Source of the DNA: a virus
DNA: 64,000 nt
Reading direction: 5' to 3' (one strand)
Virus record (IMG/VR): IMGVR_UViG_3300042889_001540
Coordinates: 1 to 64,000 of that record
Within the stretch, counting starts at the first letter, position 1. Each line of letters starts with the position of its first letter. A program made the translations under genes and the position numbers. Shown piece after piece: positions 23,078-30,338 of the stretch. The notes under the pieces were generated by a model that saw nothing but the letters and a program-made list of their open reading frames with translations, was not told where the DNA came from and made no database searches.

Positions 23078-23910
23078 TATTTGTTTGTATCCATCTCCAA
23101 AGTTGTTGTAATAACTTCTTTCGGAACCCGATATTCGTCAAATTCCGCATCTTCTTTTAAGTGAGTTACAATACACCCATATAACTTAATATTTTCGTAT
23201 TTAGTACCTTCCAACATTTTGATTAGTAATTTACCATATAATGGTAATTGGACAAAGTAGTGCCCCAACGCATTGTCAGGTTGTTTTTGATATGGTTCCA
23301 ACATTCTTTTTGTGTATCTTGTCTCAAGGAAGTTTTTTGGTTTGTTAGTCTTGTAGTCAGTAATAACTAAACCAAATTCATTTTGATGAATATTCATAAT
23401 TAACCACGCTTTATCAGGCTGACCTACGTACCCCAATTCCGGGTCACCCAATATCATCTCAGTATCAAGTAAGACAGCACCACGTTCTTCCATCAAATCA
23501 AGAAACTTTTTTCCCGCAACAATCATATTATCACTTTTAAATAATTGGACATTGTCACATTCAAAAATTGGTTGTCGGACTTCTTTATACGAGCCATTTC
23601 TATTGATGAGCTCTTTTTCAAGTTCATAATGAACTCTACTACCCATATTGGTCGAATAGAGTCCCGCTGCTGCCCACTCCTCAAGTAATTCTTTTTGTTT
23701 TTGTGGGTCGCCCTTGGCTTTAGTGTAGGACGCCTCCTCAACAGGAAACTCAGTATAAAACTTCTTTAACACTTTTGACACCGAAGGGTAATCAGTTTTA
23801 CCATTCATTGTATAAATGTGCTCTTCCTCCTCAAACGTCAATCCCAATGATTTTTGTCTTTGAGCGACTAATTCTCTTATTTCTTGTGCAATAGTTTTTA
23901 ATTCTATCAT
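23065..23910 (-). CDS. RecB/Cas4-type PD-(D/E)XK nuclease
   Basis: 281 residues. The conserved core is in order: H94 and E96 in SRVHYELE, E151 and D166 around LGDPELGYVGQPDKAW, then D185-x-K187 in VITDYKTNK, and the Q-rich helix YFVQLPLYGKLL. This is the RecB-family exonuclease pattern, without the iron-sulphur cysteines of Cas4. It likely degrades or trims DNA ends during replication and recombination, possibly host DNA as well. It lies between the small gene at 23917 and the gp47-gp46 operon, and its 3' end holds the promoter of that operon. Confidence 0.88.
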   Translation of the reverse strand: MIELKTIAQEIRELVAQRQKSLGLTFEEEEHIYTMNGKTDYPSVSKVLKKFYTEFPVEEASYTKAKGDPQKQKELLEEWAAAGLYSTNMGSRVHYELEKELINRNGSYKEVRQPIFECDNVQLFKSDNMIVAGKKFLDLMEERGAVLLDTEMILGDPELGYVGQPDKAWLIMNIHQNEFGLVITDYKTNKPKNFLETRYTKRMLEPYQKQPDNALGHYFVQLPLYGKLLIKMLEGTKYENIKLYGCIVTHLKEDAEFDEYRVPKEVITTTLEMDTNKYLGK

Positions 23911-23916
23911 ATTTTT

Positions 23917-24081
23917 TTATTTAAACATTGGTGTAAAATACTCAATTAGATATTTTGCGTAGTTAGTTAATAATTCGTGACCATCAAACATGAAAGTATC
24001 TTTTGAAGTATTAACGGCGTTTTGATACTCGTTTTTTAATCTTGAAAATGTTGATTTATCAACTGAAAGTGTATTTGACAT
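23917..24081 (-). CDS. Small conserved phage protein, 54 residues
   Basis: A short frame from ATG 24079-24081 to TAA 23917-23919, encoding MSNTLSVDKSTFSRLKNEYQ followed by a helix with GHELLTNYAKYLIEYF. It fills a stretch otherwise empty between primase and the RecB-type nuclease. From memory, small proteins with F-x-G-x-E-L-L-x-x-Y-A-K are common in T4-like phages, function unknown. A promoter with a perfect -33 box lies just upstream, and the leader would be about 20 bases. It ends 6 bases before the nuclease gene start. Confidence 0.75.
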   Translation of the reverse strand: MSNTLSVDKSTFSRLKNEYQNAVNTSKDTFMFDGHELLTNYAKYLIEYFTPMFK

Positions 24082-24104
24082 AGTTATTTTTATTATTTAT
24101 GGTA

Positions 24105-24136
24105 CAAATTAACAACATTTTTTTTATACTTCCAAA
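24105..24136 (-). promoter_or_regulatory. Promoter candidate for 54-residue protein and nuclease
   Basis: Minus strand: TTTG (24133-24136), 20 bases, TTAATTTG (24105-24112). The -33 box is perfect and the -7 box has one mismatch (second base) to TAnnTTTG. It lies in the gap between primase and the small gene at 24081. Confidence 0.5.
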
Positions 24137-24142
24137 TATTTC

Positions 24143-25039
24143 TTATAATATTTCAAAATAATATTCATCAATTTGACCTCTTAAGTCCGCAACATCCATA
24201 TCTTTAGGTGGTTTAATTATTTTTATTTTATTATACAATCGACCGCCATTGAGTTCGTGATATAATTTTAATCCATCTTGAAAAGCGTCTTCATCAAGAC
24301 AAATAATAATTTTACCCAATGCCTTCTCATATAAAGTTTCAAATAATAAATCACTCATTTGCTTACCTAACATCACTATTGAATTATCCAAGAAAAATCC
24401 ATCAAAAGCTCCCTCAACCAGATAAACATCTTTAAACCAATCAATACGATTTTCATTAAAAATTATTTGATTTTTTTCAGCCGTTGGATTTTTATATTTC
24501 ATTCTACCATTAACCCACGAACGAGCAACAAAATAATTTAACTTATTATTTTTATCAAATGATGGCACGATAACTCTATACGCAAATTCACCACTCACTG
24601 TATAACCTATTTGATATTTCTCAATTATTTCATCCGTAATCCCTCGAGAAGTTAAATATCTATAAGCCTCCGCGTGTGGAATGAATCTTGGGTTGGAATC
24701 TTTGAATTGGGTGTACCCCTCAGGAAGTTTTAATTGAGTTTTTTTGGATTCTTTAATTTTTAATTCCTCGGGTTTTACTAAGTTATAAATCTTTTTTTGT
24801 TCTTTAGTTCCATATCTATCAAATAATCTACCCAGAGGTCCGTGCATATTATTTTCATCATCACAAGACCAACAATGAAATAAATGTTTTTCTAATGAAA
24901 TTTCCAAATTACCTTTTTTTTGACCAACCCCACATTCAGGACAATTATACCCATATTGTAATTTTGAATCATACGTCTTTTCAGGGTCTCCCAAAATTTC
25001 ACATAAAATATCTAAAAGTATGTCTTTATCATCTACCAT
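24143..25039 (-). CDS. DnaG-type DNA primase (T4 gp61-like role)
   Basis: 298 residues from the ATG at 25037-25039; a GTG two codons upstream is the alternative. The N-terminal zinc-binding domain has C33/C36 (CPECGVGQ) and C56/C59 (CWSC), which read template DNA. The middle matches the primase core (YLTSRGITDEIIEKYQIGY). The Toprim domain shows VYLVEGAFDGFFL with the catalytic Glu, and IICLDEDAFQDG as the DxD-type motif. It makes RNA primers for lagging-strand synthesis. No helicase-binding C-terminal domain is visible, so it works with a separate helicase outside this window. Confidence 0.92.
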   Translation of the reverse strand: MVDDKDILLDILCEILGDPEKTYDSKLQYGYNCPECGVGQKKGNLEISLEKHLFHCWSCDDENNMHGPLGRLFDRYGTKEQKKIYNLVKPEELKIKESKKTQLKLPEGYTQFKDSNPRFIPHAEAYRYLTSRGITDEIIEKYQIGYTVSGEFAYRVIVPSFDKNNKLNYFVARSWVNGRMKYKNPTAEKNQIIFNENRIDWFKDVYLVEGAFDGFFLDNSIVMLGKQMSDLLFETLYEKALGKIIICLDEDAFQDGLKLYHELNGGRLYNKIKIIKPPKDMDVADLRGQIDEYYFEIL

Positions 25040-25080
25040 AAACACAATTATAAGAATAAAACACCATTATCCAAATTAAT

Positions 25081-25770
25081 TTAATCATTACCTTTACGTA
25101 TATTATCTGTAGCCCATAAAGGTTGTAAATTATTTAACGAATTCACAATTTTAGGGTCAGAACCTTTTTCAAACTTACTAACAGGGATTATATGGTCAAT
25201 ATGCCACTTACCCCAATTATCCCAAGACATTCCTTCAGTAAATAAATTTTCCAGATGATTTTTTAATTCTACCGCTGAATATCCTAAAATATCGTAGGTA
25301 GATGACTCTTTTTTACTGCCAAGTCGTCTAATAACCGAACCTAACATACTTCTCCAAGCATATATGTGAGGGTACCTAATATATCTTTTTTTGTAGTATT
25401 CGTTAAGTTTTTCATGATTATTTTTCGAATAGTTTTTAACTCTTTTTTTATGTGTCTCAGAAAACCCTGAAAAATTATTATAATTATATTTAAATTTATC
25501 ACTACGACATTTTTTACAGACAGACCTATAACCATCTTTACTACTAATATGTTTATGAAATTCACCAACACCTTTTTCAATTAAACAAATAGAACAAGTT
25601 TTACTATTTATAACAATCTTTTTATTTTTCCTATTTGTATGATATTCCTTCTTACTAATAATTTTACGACATTCTTTGCATTGATAATATCGTCCATCTT
25701 TCTCCCTAATATGATAATGAAATTCACAAACATCTTTTTCAATTAAACATTTACTACATATTTTTCTCAT
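25081..25770 (-). CDS. HNH homing endonuclease with two zinc fingers
   Basis: 229 residues. Two similar N-terminal zinc modules, CSKC...CKEC (about 4-36) and CSIC...CKKC (about 59-90), are followed by a basic region and a C-terminal HNH nuclease domain: WDNWGKWHIDHIIPVSKF and NSLNNLQPLWATDNIRKGN. The His-Asp-His-type core is complete. It is free-standing between primase and a small membrane-protein gene, both intact. Its start overlaps the end of an RHH gene by 17 bases, the same arrangement as at 3196-3212, and both nuclease genes begin ATGAGAAAA. The gene is markedly AT-rich. Confidence 0.9.
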   Translation of the reverse strand: MRKICSKCLIEKDVCEFHYHIREKDGRYYQCKECRKIISKKEYHTNRKNKKIVINSKTCSICLIEKGVGEFHKHISSKDGYRSVCKKCRSDKFKYNYNNFSGFSETHKKRVKNYSKNNHEKLNEYYKKRYIRYPHIYAWRSMLGSVIRRLGSKKESSTYDILGYSAVELKNHLENLFTEGMSWDNWGKWHIDHIIPVSKFEKGSDPKIVNSLNNLQPLWATDNIRKGND

Positions 25771-25912
25771 TACTAAAATACTTTATTAATAATTTATTAA
25801 CCAATGACGACAAATTAATAGATTTATCTCTAACAATTTTTTCAATATTAGGGTCTATAGTGATAGACATCCTAATTTTCTTTTCTTCTAACTTTATTTG
25901 TTTACGTCCCAT
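25754..25912 (-). CDS. Small ribbon-helix-helix protein paired with HNH endonuclease
   Basis: A 52-residue frame from ATG 25910-25912 to TAG 25754-25756. It begins MGRKQIKLEEKKIRMSITID and continues with two helices ending LSSLVNKLLIKYFSNEK. The strand-helix-helix pattern and the spacing MSITID/SLVNKLL match the protein at 3196-3357 (YGISID/KFIQKLV), so the two are probably homologous RHH DNA-binding proteins. It overlaps the HNH gene by 17 bases. Function inferred only: regulator or DNA-binding partner of the endonuclease. Confidence 0.75.
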   Translation of the reverse strand: MGRKQIKLEEKKIRMSITIDPNIEKIVRDKSINLSSLVNKLLIKYFSNEKNM

Positions 25913-25982
25913 TTCAATAAATATATTACTTTTTGTTAAAGTATCATTTTTTTTATAATAAAATTAATTTAATTTACCCTAA

Positions 25983-26129
25983 TTATGGTTCCAAATCTAC
26001 AATGTGTTTCTTCCACCATTTTTTTAAACGACTATTGTCATTAAGTTTTTCAATCCGTTTGTCTATTGGAAAAATTAATAACCATGACAACGCAATTACA
26101 CACCAAATTATAAAAAATACTATTTCCAT
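25983..26129 (-). CDS. 48-residue single-span membrane protein
   Basis: A short frame from ATG 26127-26129 to TAA 25983-25985. It has a hydrophobic N-terminal segment (EIVFFIIWCVIALSWLLIF, residues 2-20) followed by a basic tail with KKWWKKHIVDLEP. Its start lies 10 bases inside the end of the upstream gene (26120-26524), implying coupled translation. Function unknown; small anchored basic proteins like this are typical phage accessory genes. Confidence 0.6.
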   Translation of the reverse strand: MEIVFFIIWCVIALSWLLIFPIDKRIEKLNDNSRLKKWWKKHIVDLEP

Positions 26130-26524
26130 TTTATTGTTTTTATTTTCCAATTATTATCAATACTTACCGCAAAATAAGCCAGATGTTGATTAATGTCCGT
26201 TAATAAACTATTTCTCAAAAAGATACCAAGTTTAATCGGTGAAACCTTATGAGATTTATCTGTTTTTATATCCGACCTATACCATTTACTTTGATTTGCA
26301 GAAGTTACAACCACCACATTTAATTCACCATCAAACACTACATCAATTTCATTATAACAAGAATTAGGTGTTGTATCATAAACCCTATATCCCGTAATGG
26401 AAAAGACACCCCTATATCGTTTTCCAACAACAGGGATGTCTTTCGAATATTTTAAAATTGTTTTTCTAAGATTTTTGGTTTCAGTATCTCTTCGAATTGT
26501 ATTCATTCTGTCAAAATCATTCAC
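26120..26524 (-). CDS. Protein of unknown function under a strong promoter
   Basis: 134 residues with a GTG start at 26524; an in-frame ATG at 26506 would give 128. It is basic and strand-rich (VVGKRYRGVFSITGYRVYDT, EIDVVFDGELNVVVVTS, AYFAVSIDNNWKIKTIKW). A consensus-perfect Bacteroidota promoter lies 20 bases upstream, so it is likely transcribed by host polymerase soon after infection, which makes it a candidate host-takeover gene. No domain recognised. Confidence 0.7.
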   Translation of the reverse strand: MNDFDRMNTIRRDTETKNLRKTILKYSKDIPVVGKRYRGVFSITGYRVYDTTPNSCYNEIDVVFDGELNVVVVTSANQSKWYRSDIKTDKSHKVSPIKLGIFLRNSLLTDINQHLAYFAVSIDNNWKIKTIKWK

Positions 26525-26543
26525 TTCACATTAATTTGTTCGG

Positions 26544-26575
26544 CAAAGATATAACATTTTTTTCAATCTACCAAA
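26544..26575 (-). promoter_or_regulatory. Consensus-perfect Bacteroidota promoter
   Basis: Minus strand: TTTG (26572-26575), 20 bases, TATCTTTG (26544-26551). Both boxes match TTTG and TAnnTTTG exactly with ideal spacing. It overlaps the last codons of the RuvC-like gene and drives 26120-26524, with a transcript start near 26540 and a very short leader. Confidence 0.75.
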
Positions 26576-27170
26576 TTCCCATCATTTTCATATAACCTAA
26601 CGCACAAGTGTAACTATCTGTCATATCAAAATTTTCTTTTTTGAGAGTACTATTTCTAGTATATATCCAATTAATTTGAGGTTCTTTTTTAGCAACTAAG
26701 TCCCATATAATTTGTTTCTTGTCAATAGTTTTTGGTAATCCACCGAAAAGAACAAACTTATTTTTATCATTCTCTTGAACTAATTCCGGGAATGCAAATT
26801 TTCTTGAATTATATGTTGAGATAAATTGAGGTACGACACCTAAAATATCGTAAACTTCTTTACATACTAAGGTATTAAATCTCAATAAAGTTCCAACAGT
26901 ATACACATTATTTGAGTTCAATAAAGGTTCCTCAATAACAACATATTTAATACCCATCCCAACATAACTCTCCAATTTTTGTTTGAAGATATCACTTTTA
27001 AGCATTAACTCTTCAATCTTGTTTTCAACTTTTGGTTTTGGGACCGGTGAAACATGAGTTAATTCTAATAATTCTTGACTTTGAATATCAAATAACGCAA
27101 CTCCAACTGTTTTGGTTGACACATCTAATCCAAGGACTTTTGGGGAATCTTTCTTAATGTTTTTTGTCAT
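26568..27170 (-). CDS. RuvC-like Holliday junction resolvase
   Basis: 200 residues with the RNase H-like fold of RuvC. Acidic catalytic residues appear in order: D16 in VLGLDVSTKTVG, E80/E81 in KYVVIEEPL, and D182/D185 in FDMTDSYTCALGY. It would cut four-way junctions that arise during recombination-dependent replication, the role T4 gives to endonuclease VII (gp49), before packaging. RuvC-type resolvases are found in several Bacteroidota and large phages. Its length is slightly above bacterial RuvC (about 170). It is the first replication gene next to the tail cluster. Confidence 0.87.
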   Translation of the reverse strand: MTKNIKKDSPKVLGLDVSTKTVGVALFDIQSQELLELTHVSPVPKPKVENKIEELMLKSDIFKQKLESYVGMGIKYVVIEEPLLNSNNVYTVGTLLRFNTLVCKEVYDILGVVPQFISTYNSRKFAFPELVQENDKNKFVLFGGLPKTIDKKQIIWDLVAKKEPQINWIYTRNSTLKKENFDMTDSYTCALGYMKMMGIW

Positions 27171-27171
27171 A

Positions 27172-27972
27172 TTAAATAATTTTACTACCTTTTTTTATAT
27201 TGTCGATAGCCCACATTGGTTGTAAGTTAGTAAAATGACAGAGATTGTAAAGTTCTTCCTCAGTTTTGGCACTTGATAATGGTATTTTGTGGTCAATATG
27301 CCATCCATAATATCCGTAATTATCCCATGACATTCCTTCATTAAATTTTTGTTCTAAATGTTCTTTCAAAAATTCAGGAGAACAACCTATAATGTTAAAA
27401 CTTTTATTATTTTTTCTTACATCTTTTAATTTAACATAAAAAAGTAACCTATTTCTAAGATTATGTTTTAATCTTTCGATTGGACATTTTTTTCGTTTAT
27501 TTAACGAATTTGTAACCGACTTATTAATTAAATCTTTTTTATTTTTATCGTAATATTCTTTCCATCTTTTTGTTTCTTTTTCAATATTATTTTTTCTATA
27601 ATTTTTATTATATTCACCCCTTTTTTCTTTATTATTCGTATTTCTTTGTCTTGACTTCTCAATAAGAATTTCCCTATTTTTAGTATAATACTCTTTCCTT
27701 TTTATTAAAAGAATTTCCTTATTTTTTTCTATATATTCTTTCCTACCCTCTAAATTATTAACATAATAATCTTTAAAATATAACTTAGTAACATCTTTTT
27801 TACTTTCTCGATATTTTTTTATTTTTTCAATATTTTTGTCATAATATTTTTTACTAACATTTTTTCTACATTCTTTACAAATATTATTATACCCATCTTC
27901 CATACGACTATTCTTAAAAAAATATTCAACATTTTTTTCAAAGGCGCATTTATTACATTTTTTTGTATCCAT
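27172..27972 (-). CDS. HNH homing endonuclease at the tail/replication junction
   Basis: 266 residues. An N-terminal zinc module (CNKC at about 5-8, CKEC at about 32-35), then a long basic region built of degenerate repeats (YYDKNIEKIKKYRESKK, YYTKNREILIEKSRQ), and the HNH domain YGWHIDHKIPLSSAKTEEE with LQPMWAIDNIKKGS at the C-terminus. It is inserted between the RuvC-like gene (1 base away) and the tail-collar gene (6 bases away), at the border of two functional modules. Unlike two other endonucleases here it has no RHH gene. It is extremely AT-rich. Confidence 0.9.
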   Translation of the reverse strand: MDTKKCNKCAFEKNVEYFFKNSRMEDGYNNICKECRKNVSKKYYDKNIEKIKKYRESKKDVTKLYFKDYYVNNLEGRKEYIEKNKEILLIKRKEYYTKNREILIEKSRQRNTNNKEKRGEYNKNYRKNNIEKETKRWKEYYDKNKKDLINKSVTNSLNKRKKCPIERLKHNLRNRLLFYVKLKDVRKNNKSFNIIGCSPEFLKEHLEQKFNEGMSWDNYGYYGWHIDHKIPLSSAKTEEELYNLCHFTNLQPMWAIDNIKKGSKII

Positions 27973-27978
27973 AATAAA

Positions 27979-30207
27979 TTAAAAATCAAGTTTTATCACA
28001 TAAGATTGGATTCCTTGTCGTAATTCAGGTGATTGCAATTTAGATACAACCATAAGGTCTTTTTGTGAATTATATAACCCAATCTCCGTTACATATGAAG
28101 TTGTACCTGACATCCAAGTTGGATTCGATGTATTAGAAAACTGATTCCTACCTAAATTTACAAGATATTTCATTTCATATATGGTCGCAGATATATCGGT
28201 TTCAAGATTCGCATACAGATAATACTCATCGCCAAAATTTAAATTATTTGATTGCCCATTCTGTGGAAGGTCAATATAATTAGCCAAATTATAGATAGGT
28301 GCCGAATCATACATAACCCGGTCAATTTGGAAAGTAGTATTTGTAATACCACTCATAGTAATATACCCATTAATTGAACTACCTGTTAAATCAGATGTCA
28401 CATCAATTTCTCTCCAAGCGGTTGTTAATGGTCTAGTGTCACCTGTTGTCACTTGAACTAATAATTTCATTGAATTAGCCGAATATCCACTCAAATCAGC
28501 ACTTGTATATGTATTCAAAGGTTGATTTAAAAATTTAAATTCTGAACCAAATCTAACTGCAACATTTTTAGGGTCAGTAGTTACGGTATTATCCGCCCTT
28601 ATATTAGAATAATAATTACAATGTAATGAATCTGTAAACCCTGTTGAATCGAATCGATATGTCACCCAAACATTTTGAGTAATGTTCGTTACTAAAGGTT
28701 GAGTAGGGGTGTCACCAGGTGAACATATATTTGGTGTTAATAATGATAATTTTGGTGCCGGTAAAGTCCAATTTCTATTTGACTTGTACGACATTGCAGC
28801 AATAATTTCTTCGTCGTCAATAACAATAATTTCTTGGTCAGGAAAAACTTTACCAACCCGATTTAATTTACCATTCGTATTTGGATTGTTATCCCATAAT
28901 TGATAATATCTAATTCCCGGGTCATTCATATCGAGATTTTTAGTCGATTTGATATATTGAGGGACACATAAATCATAATTACCTGGTGGGTCAATCCAAA
29001 ATGTTTGCCCTATTGAACTACCCGAGGATTTATGCCACATTAGAGTAGGGATAGTTAATTTAAAGTGTCTTGCCAACCCTGTATTATCTGTTGGGTTTTG
29101 AGGGTCGTATGGTGTTGTTGCAAATTTTTCACCGTACACATTGTCAATATCTTGATTTGTATAATGGATGATAGCAATTGCCTTTTGATTTGATGGTGGA
29201 ACAATTATTGGTTCTTGATATGAATTATAGTAACCTACGAAACTCGTATCAGTTTGCCCACTAGCATTATTATACCCTAAGTATTCTTTAGTACCAATGT
29301 AGCTGACAGAACCATATTGAGTGTAATTTTCATAAATATTACTAAATAACCCAGCAGGACTTTCAGTCCATGGAATATTCATATTCCAAATCGGAGTATT
29401 TTCCCTTTGTGATACATCACAAGGACTTTCAAAATTAAATGCGTCTGTTTCCCAATAAGGTGCCGGAGTTATTGTATCATAAATTACTGTCATCCCCGAT
29501 GGGTAAACTAAAACACGAGCCATTTCACCACCTAAAACTTTTCCTGTATAATCAGGAACTGACCTATCTAAAGTCAATGTCCAAGTCGTAGTACCCGTAG
29601 TCCCCGTTGTAGGGCTCAAATCTTGTATTTTATAAGTTAAAACAGGAAATGTTCCAACATTAGTACAACCACCATTACCATCGTAAATAATTGTAATGAT
29701 ATCATTAATTGATGGTGTTCCTGTAGTTGGTGAACAAATTAATGTATCTAAAGTAATGTCAATCACTGTTTGACCAACTAAAGTAGTCATATCAACTTGA
29801 TAGTTTGATGTCATAGTATACGCAGAACTTATTTGAACATTCCAATTTCCGGGAGTTCCTCCTGTCATAAAAAACCCTTTGTTACCCGCAGAATTATAAA
29901 TTGGTTGAACTACACTGTCCATGTATGGAATACCATAGGTGCCTCCATTACTACCTTGAACATAATATGGATACTTGACATTCTGTTTGTTTGATTGAGG
30001 GGAACCCGTATCATTTTGAGCATTAAATGCCGGCATTAAAATGTTATTATTTGTTTGGTTATAGTTTGGAACCGCAGTATAACTTACCTCACTATCACCA
30101 ATTTGAAAGTAAGCAATATCAAAATTCCCTTGTGATAGATATCTTCTACCCACATCAGTTAATCTTGTGTTAATCAATCCCGCAGTATTTTTAATTATAT
30201 ATGACAT
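27979..30207 (-). CDS. Tail-collar-like fibre or baseplate protein
   Basis: 742 residues. The N-terminus (TRLTDVGRRYLSQGNFDIAY, FQIGDSEVSY) and the C-terminal YVTEIGLYNSQKDLMVVSKL resemble the two halves of the tail-collar fibre fold (DUF3751 type), with a long insertion of beta-rich sequence between them. Such proteins attach fibres to the baseplate. It is the last tail gene in the direction of transcription. The ATG at 30207 is preceded 4 bases away by the recurrent octamer TATTTATA. The large central part (about 60-690) is not recognised and may carry receptor-binding surfaces. Confidence 0.75.
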   Translation of the reverse strand: MSYIIKNTAGLINTRLTDVGRRYLSQGNFDIAYFQIGDSEVSYTAVPNYNQTNNNILMPAFNAQNDTGSPQSNKQNVKYPYYVQGSNGGTYGIPYMDSVVQPIYNSAGNKGFFMTGGTPGNWNVQISSAYTMTSNYQVDMTTLVGQTVIDITLDTLICSPTTGTPSINDIITIIYDGNGGCTNVGTFPVLTYKIQDLSPTTGTTGTTTWTLTLDRSVPDYTGKVLGGEMARVLVYPSGMTVIYDTITPAPYWETDAFNFESPCDVSQRENTPIWNMNIPWTESPAGLFSNIYENYTQYGSVSYIGTKEYLGYNNASGQTDTSFVGYYNSYQEPIIVPPSNQKAIAIIHYTNQDIDNVYGEKFATTPYDPQNPTDNTGLARHFKLTIPTLMWHKSSGSSIGQTFWIDPPGNYDLCVPQYIKSTKNLDMNDPGIRYYQLWDNNPNTNGKLNRVGKVFPDQEIIVIDDEEIIAAMSYKSNRNWTLPAPKLSLLTPNICSPGDTPTQPLVTNITQNVWVTYRFDSTGFTDSLHCNYYSNIRADNTVTTDPKNVAVRFGSEFKFLNQPLNTYTSADLSGYSANSMKLLVQVTTGDTRPLTTAWREIDVTSDLTGSSINGYITMSGITNTTFQIDRVMYDSAPIYNLANYIDLPQNGQSNNLNFGDEYYLYANLETDISATIYEMKYLVNLGRNQFSNTSNPTWMSGTTSYVTEIGLYNSQKDLMVVSKLQSPELRQGIQSYVIKLDF

Positions 30208-30338
30208 TATCTATAAATATTTTTTTTTATTTTCTTATTAAGTTATTAAAATAGGTTTTTATTATTTGTGGTAATCCCAACCTCTATTCTAATTAAGTAC
30301 ACCCTATTGGAGTACCGAGATTACGACCATTCCAATAT
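30208..30338. other. Structured intergenic region, 131 bases
   Basis: The gap between the fibre gene 30339-32657 and the collar gene. It contains several inverted-repeat pairs (TTGGA with TCCAA; GTAATC with GATTAC) and a minus-strand frame just past the fibre stop that reads VRYWNGRNLGTPIGCT before a stop, shifted by one base from the fibre frame. The T-poor stem region is not a clear terminator. TATTTATA lies at 30212-30219 on the minus strand. Confidence 0.4.
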
